NCBI GenBank assembly: GCA_964541695.1
Contig: CAZIRB010000018.1
Location: forward strand, 1-28,198
From: CAZKGE01 sp964541695
GTDB lineage: Bacteria > Bacillota > Clostridia > Christensenellales > CAG-138
Direction: 5' to 3'
DNA length: 28,198 nucleotides
Position numbers and translations under genes: made by a program
The notes under the pieces: model-generated
Databases searched by the model: none
Seen by the model: the letters and a program-made list of their open reading frames with translations, nothing else
Told to the model about the DNA's origin: nothing
Shown here: positions 27,632 to 28,198 of the stretch, in pieces
How positions within the stretch are numbered: position 1 is the first letter of the stretch
How the letters are laid out: every line of letters starts with the position of its first letter

Positions 27632-28198
27632 ATGGCAGCTTTGTATCTGGACAACGCGGCGACGTCGTTTCCCAAGGCGCCGGGCGTCGGGGACGCGATG
27701 AAGCGCTATATCGACGAGGTCGGCGCGAACGTCAACCGCGGCACGTACCGGCAGGCGACCGACGCCGCGACGGCGGTGCTGGAAACGCGGGCGCAGCTTG
27801 CCCGGCTGTTCCATTTTCCGGGCGGCGAGAGCCACGTCGTATTTACGCCGGGCGCGACCTACGGGTTGAATCTGATTTTGAAGGGCTGTCTGCGCCCCGG
27901 CGACCACGTGCTGGTGAGCAGCCTCGAACACAACGCCGTGATGCGCCCGCTGACCGAGCTTGCCGAAAACGGCGTGACGTTTTCGCGGATTCCGGCGGAC
28001 CAAAACGGCAGGACGGACCCCGCGGACGCAATCCCGTTGATCCGGCCGAACACGAAGCTCGCTTTGGTCAGCCACGCGTCGAACGTCTGCGGCTCCGTGT
28101 TCCCGCTCGAGGCATTTTCCAGGATCTGCGCCGAGCGCGGGATTCCGCTCGCCGTCGACGCGGCGCAGACGGCCGGACATCTGCCCGTCGACTTTGCC
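27632..28198 (+). CDS. Class V aminotransferase / cysteine desulfurase-like protein, N-terminal part
   Basis: The frame from ATG 27632 stays open for 189 codons to the window edge. It shows the class V PLP-enzyme start LYLDNAATSFPK (4-15), then NVNRGTYRQA, FTPGATYGLNL, the EHNAVMRPL segment with the cofactor-stacking His, SHASNVCG and VDAAQTAGH (the Asp and Gln that contact PLP). The catalytic lysine lies beyond the window. NRGTYRQA is typical of the cysteine-desulfurase-like family found in clostridia, often beside selenium or sulfur genes, but without the C-terminal half a desulfurase cannot be told from another lyase. GGAGAA at 27621-27626 is an acceptable ribosome binding site. Confidence 0.88.
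   Translation, partial: MAALYLDNAATSFPKAPGVGDAMKRYIDEVGANVNRGTYRQATDAATAVLETRAQLARLFHFPGGESHVVFTPGATYGLNLILKGCLRPGDHVLVSSLEHNAVMRPLTELAENGVTFSRIPADQNGRTDPADAIPLIRPNTKLALVSHASNVCGSVFPLEAFSRICAERGIPLAVDAAQTAGHLPVDFA

Overview
The window looks like a GC-rich, low-repeat-density scaffold from an uncultured anaerobic Clostridia-type Firmicute, probably a metagenome bin because it carries a run of exactly 100 N. The evidence is GGAGG-type ribosome binding sites, DegV, TIGR04076 and CD1871A-type small proteins, a lysine 2,3-aminomutase, YDG/MBG-type surface repeats, oxygen-independent radical-SAM and ferredoxin proteins, and hairpin-rich intergenic repeats. Promoters are sigma70/SigA-like, and the -10 hexamer is often TATACT. 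No phage, plasmid, rRNA, tRNA or CRISPR feature was found.

Layout. 1-2.5 kb: end of a metallophosphoesterase gene, convergent with a YfcC-family membrane carrier. 2.5-5.4 kb: a promoter, a yybP-ykoY-type (Mn2+) riboswitch with a terminator, and a P2A-type cation ATPase. 5.45-5.87 kb: two tandem copies of a 192-bp hairpin repeat, with a degenerate relative at 0.78-0.91 kb. 5.9-10 kb (minus strand): a membrane-anchored multidomain surface protein behind a palindromic operator, and a two-gene unit of a tiny CxxC membrane protein plus a polyferredoxin. 10.1-13.8 kb: EamA exporter, DegV protein, SPL-type radical SAM enzyme and a cyclase-family hydrolase; the last two are divergent and apparently leaderless. 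14.0-15.5 kb (minus strand): lysine 2,3-aminomutase behind a consensus promoter and a structured leader of about 195 nt. 15.66-21.56 kb: a complete five-gene oligopeptide-type ABC importer operon (ATPase, two permeases, ATPase, lipoprotein) ending in a strong terminator. 21.6-23.9 kb: a gene cut by the assembly gap, a membrane-anchored MurF-like ligase and a TIGR04076 protein. 24.0-26.1 kb: a YyaL-type thioredoxin-domain gene broken by a 20-bp insertion at its CxxC motif, then a tandem repeat. 26.1-28.2 kb: a Rieske-type FAD oxidoreductase, divergent from the start of a class V aminotransferase gene.

The most interesting points: (1) in the peptide importer the two ATPases carry complementary defects, Ser for the switch His in one and LAAGQ for LSGGQ in the other. 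Both map to the same composite ATP site, which predicts an asymmetric transporter. (2) The Mn2+ riboswitch sits in front of an ATPase whose ion-site residues match the SERCA calcium pattern. (3) The aminomutase leader has the layout of an attenuator but matches no riboswitch class I recognise. (4) The 20-bp insertion in the YyaL-type gene and the repeat that holds the stop codons of two convergent genes deserve checking against reads. All function calls rest on motif recognition by eye, with no database search.
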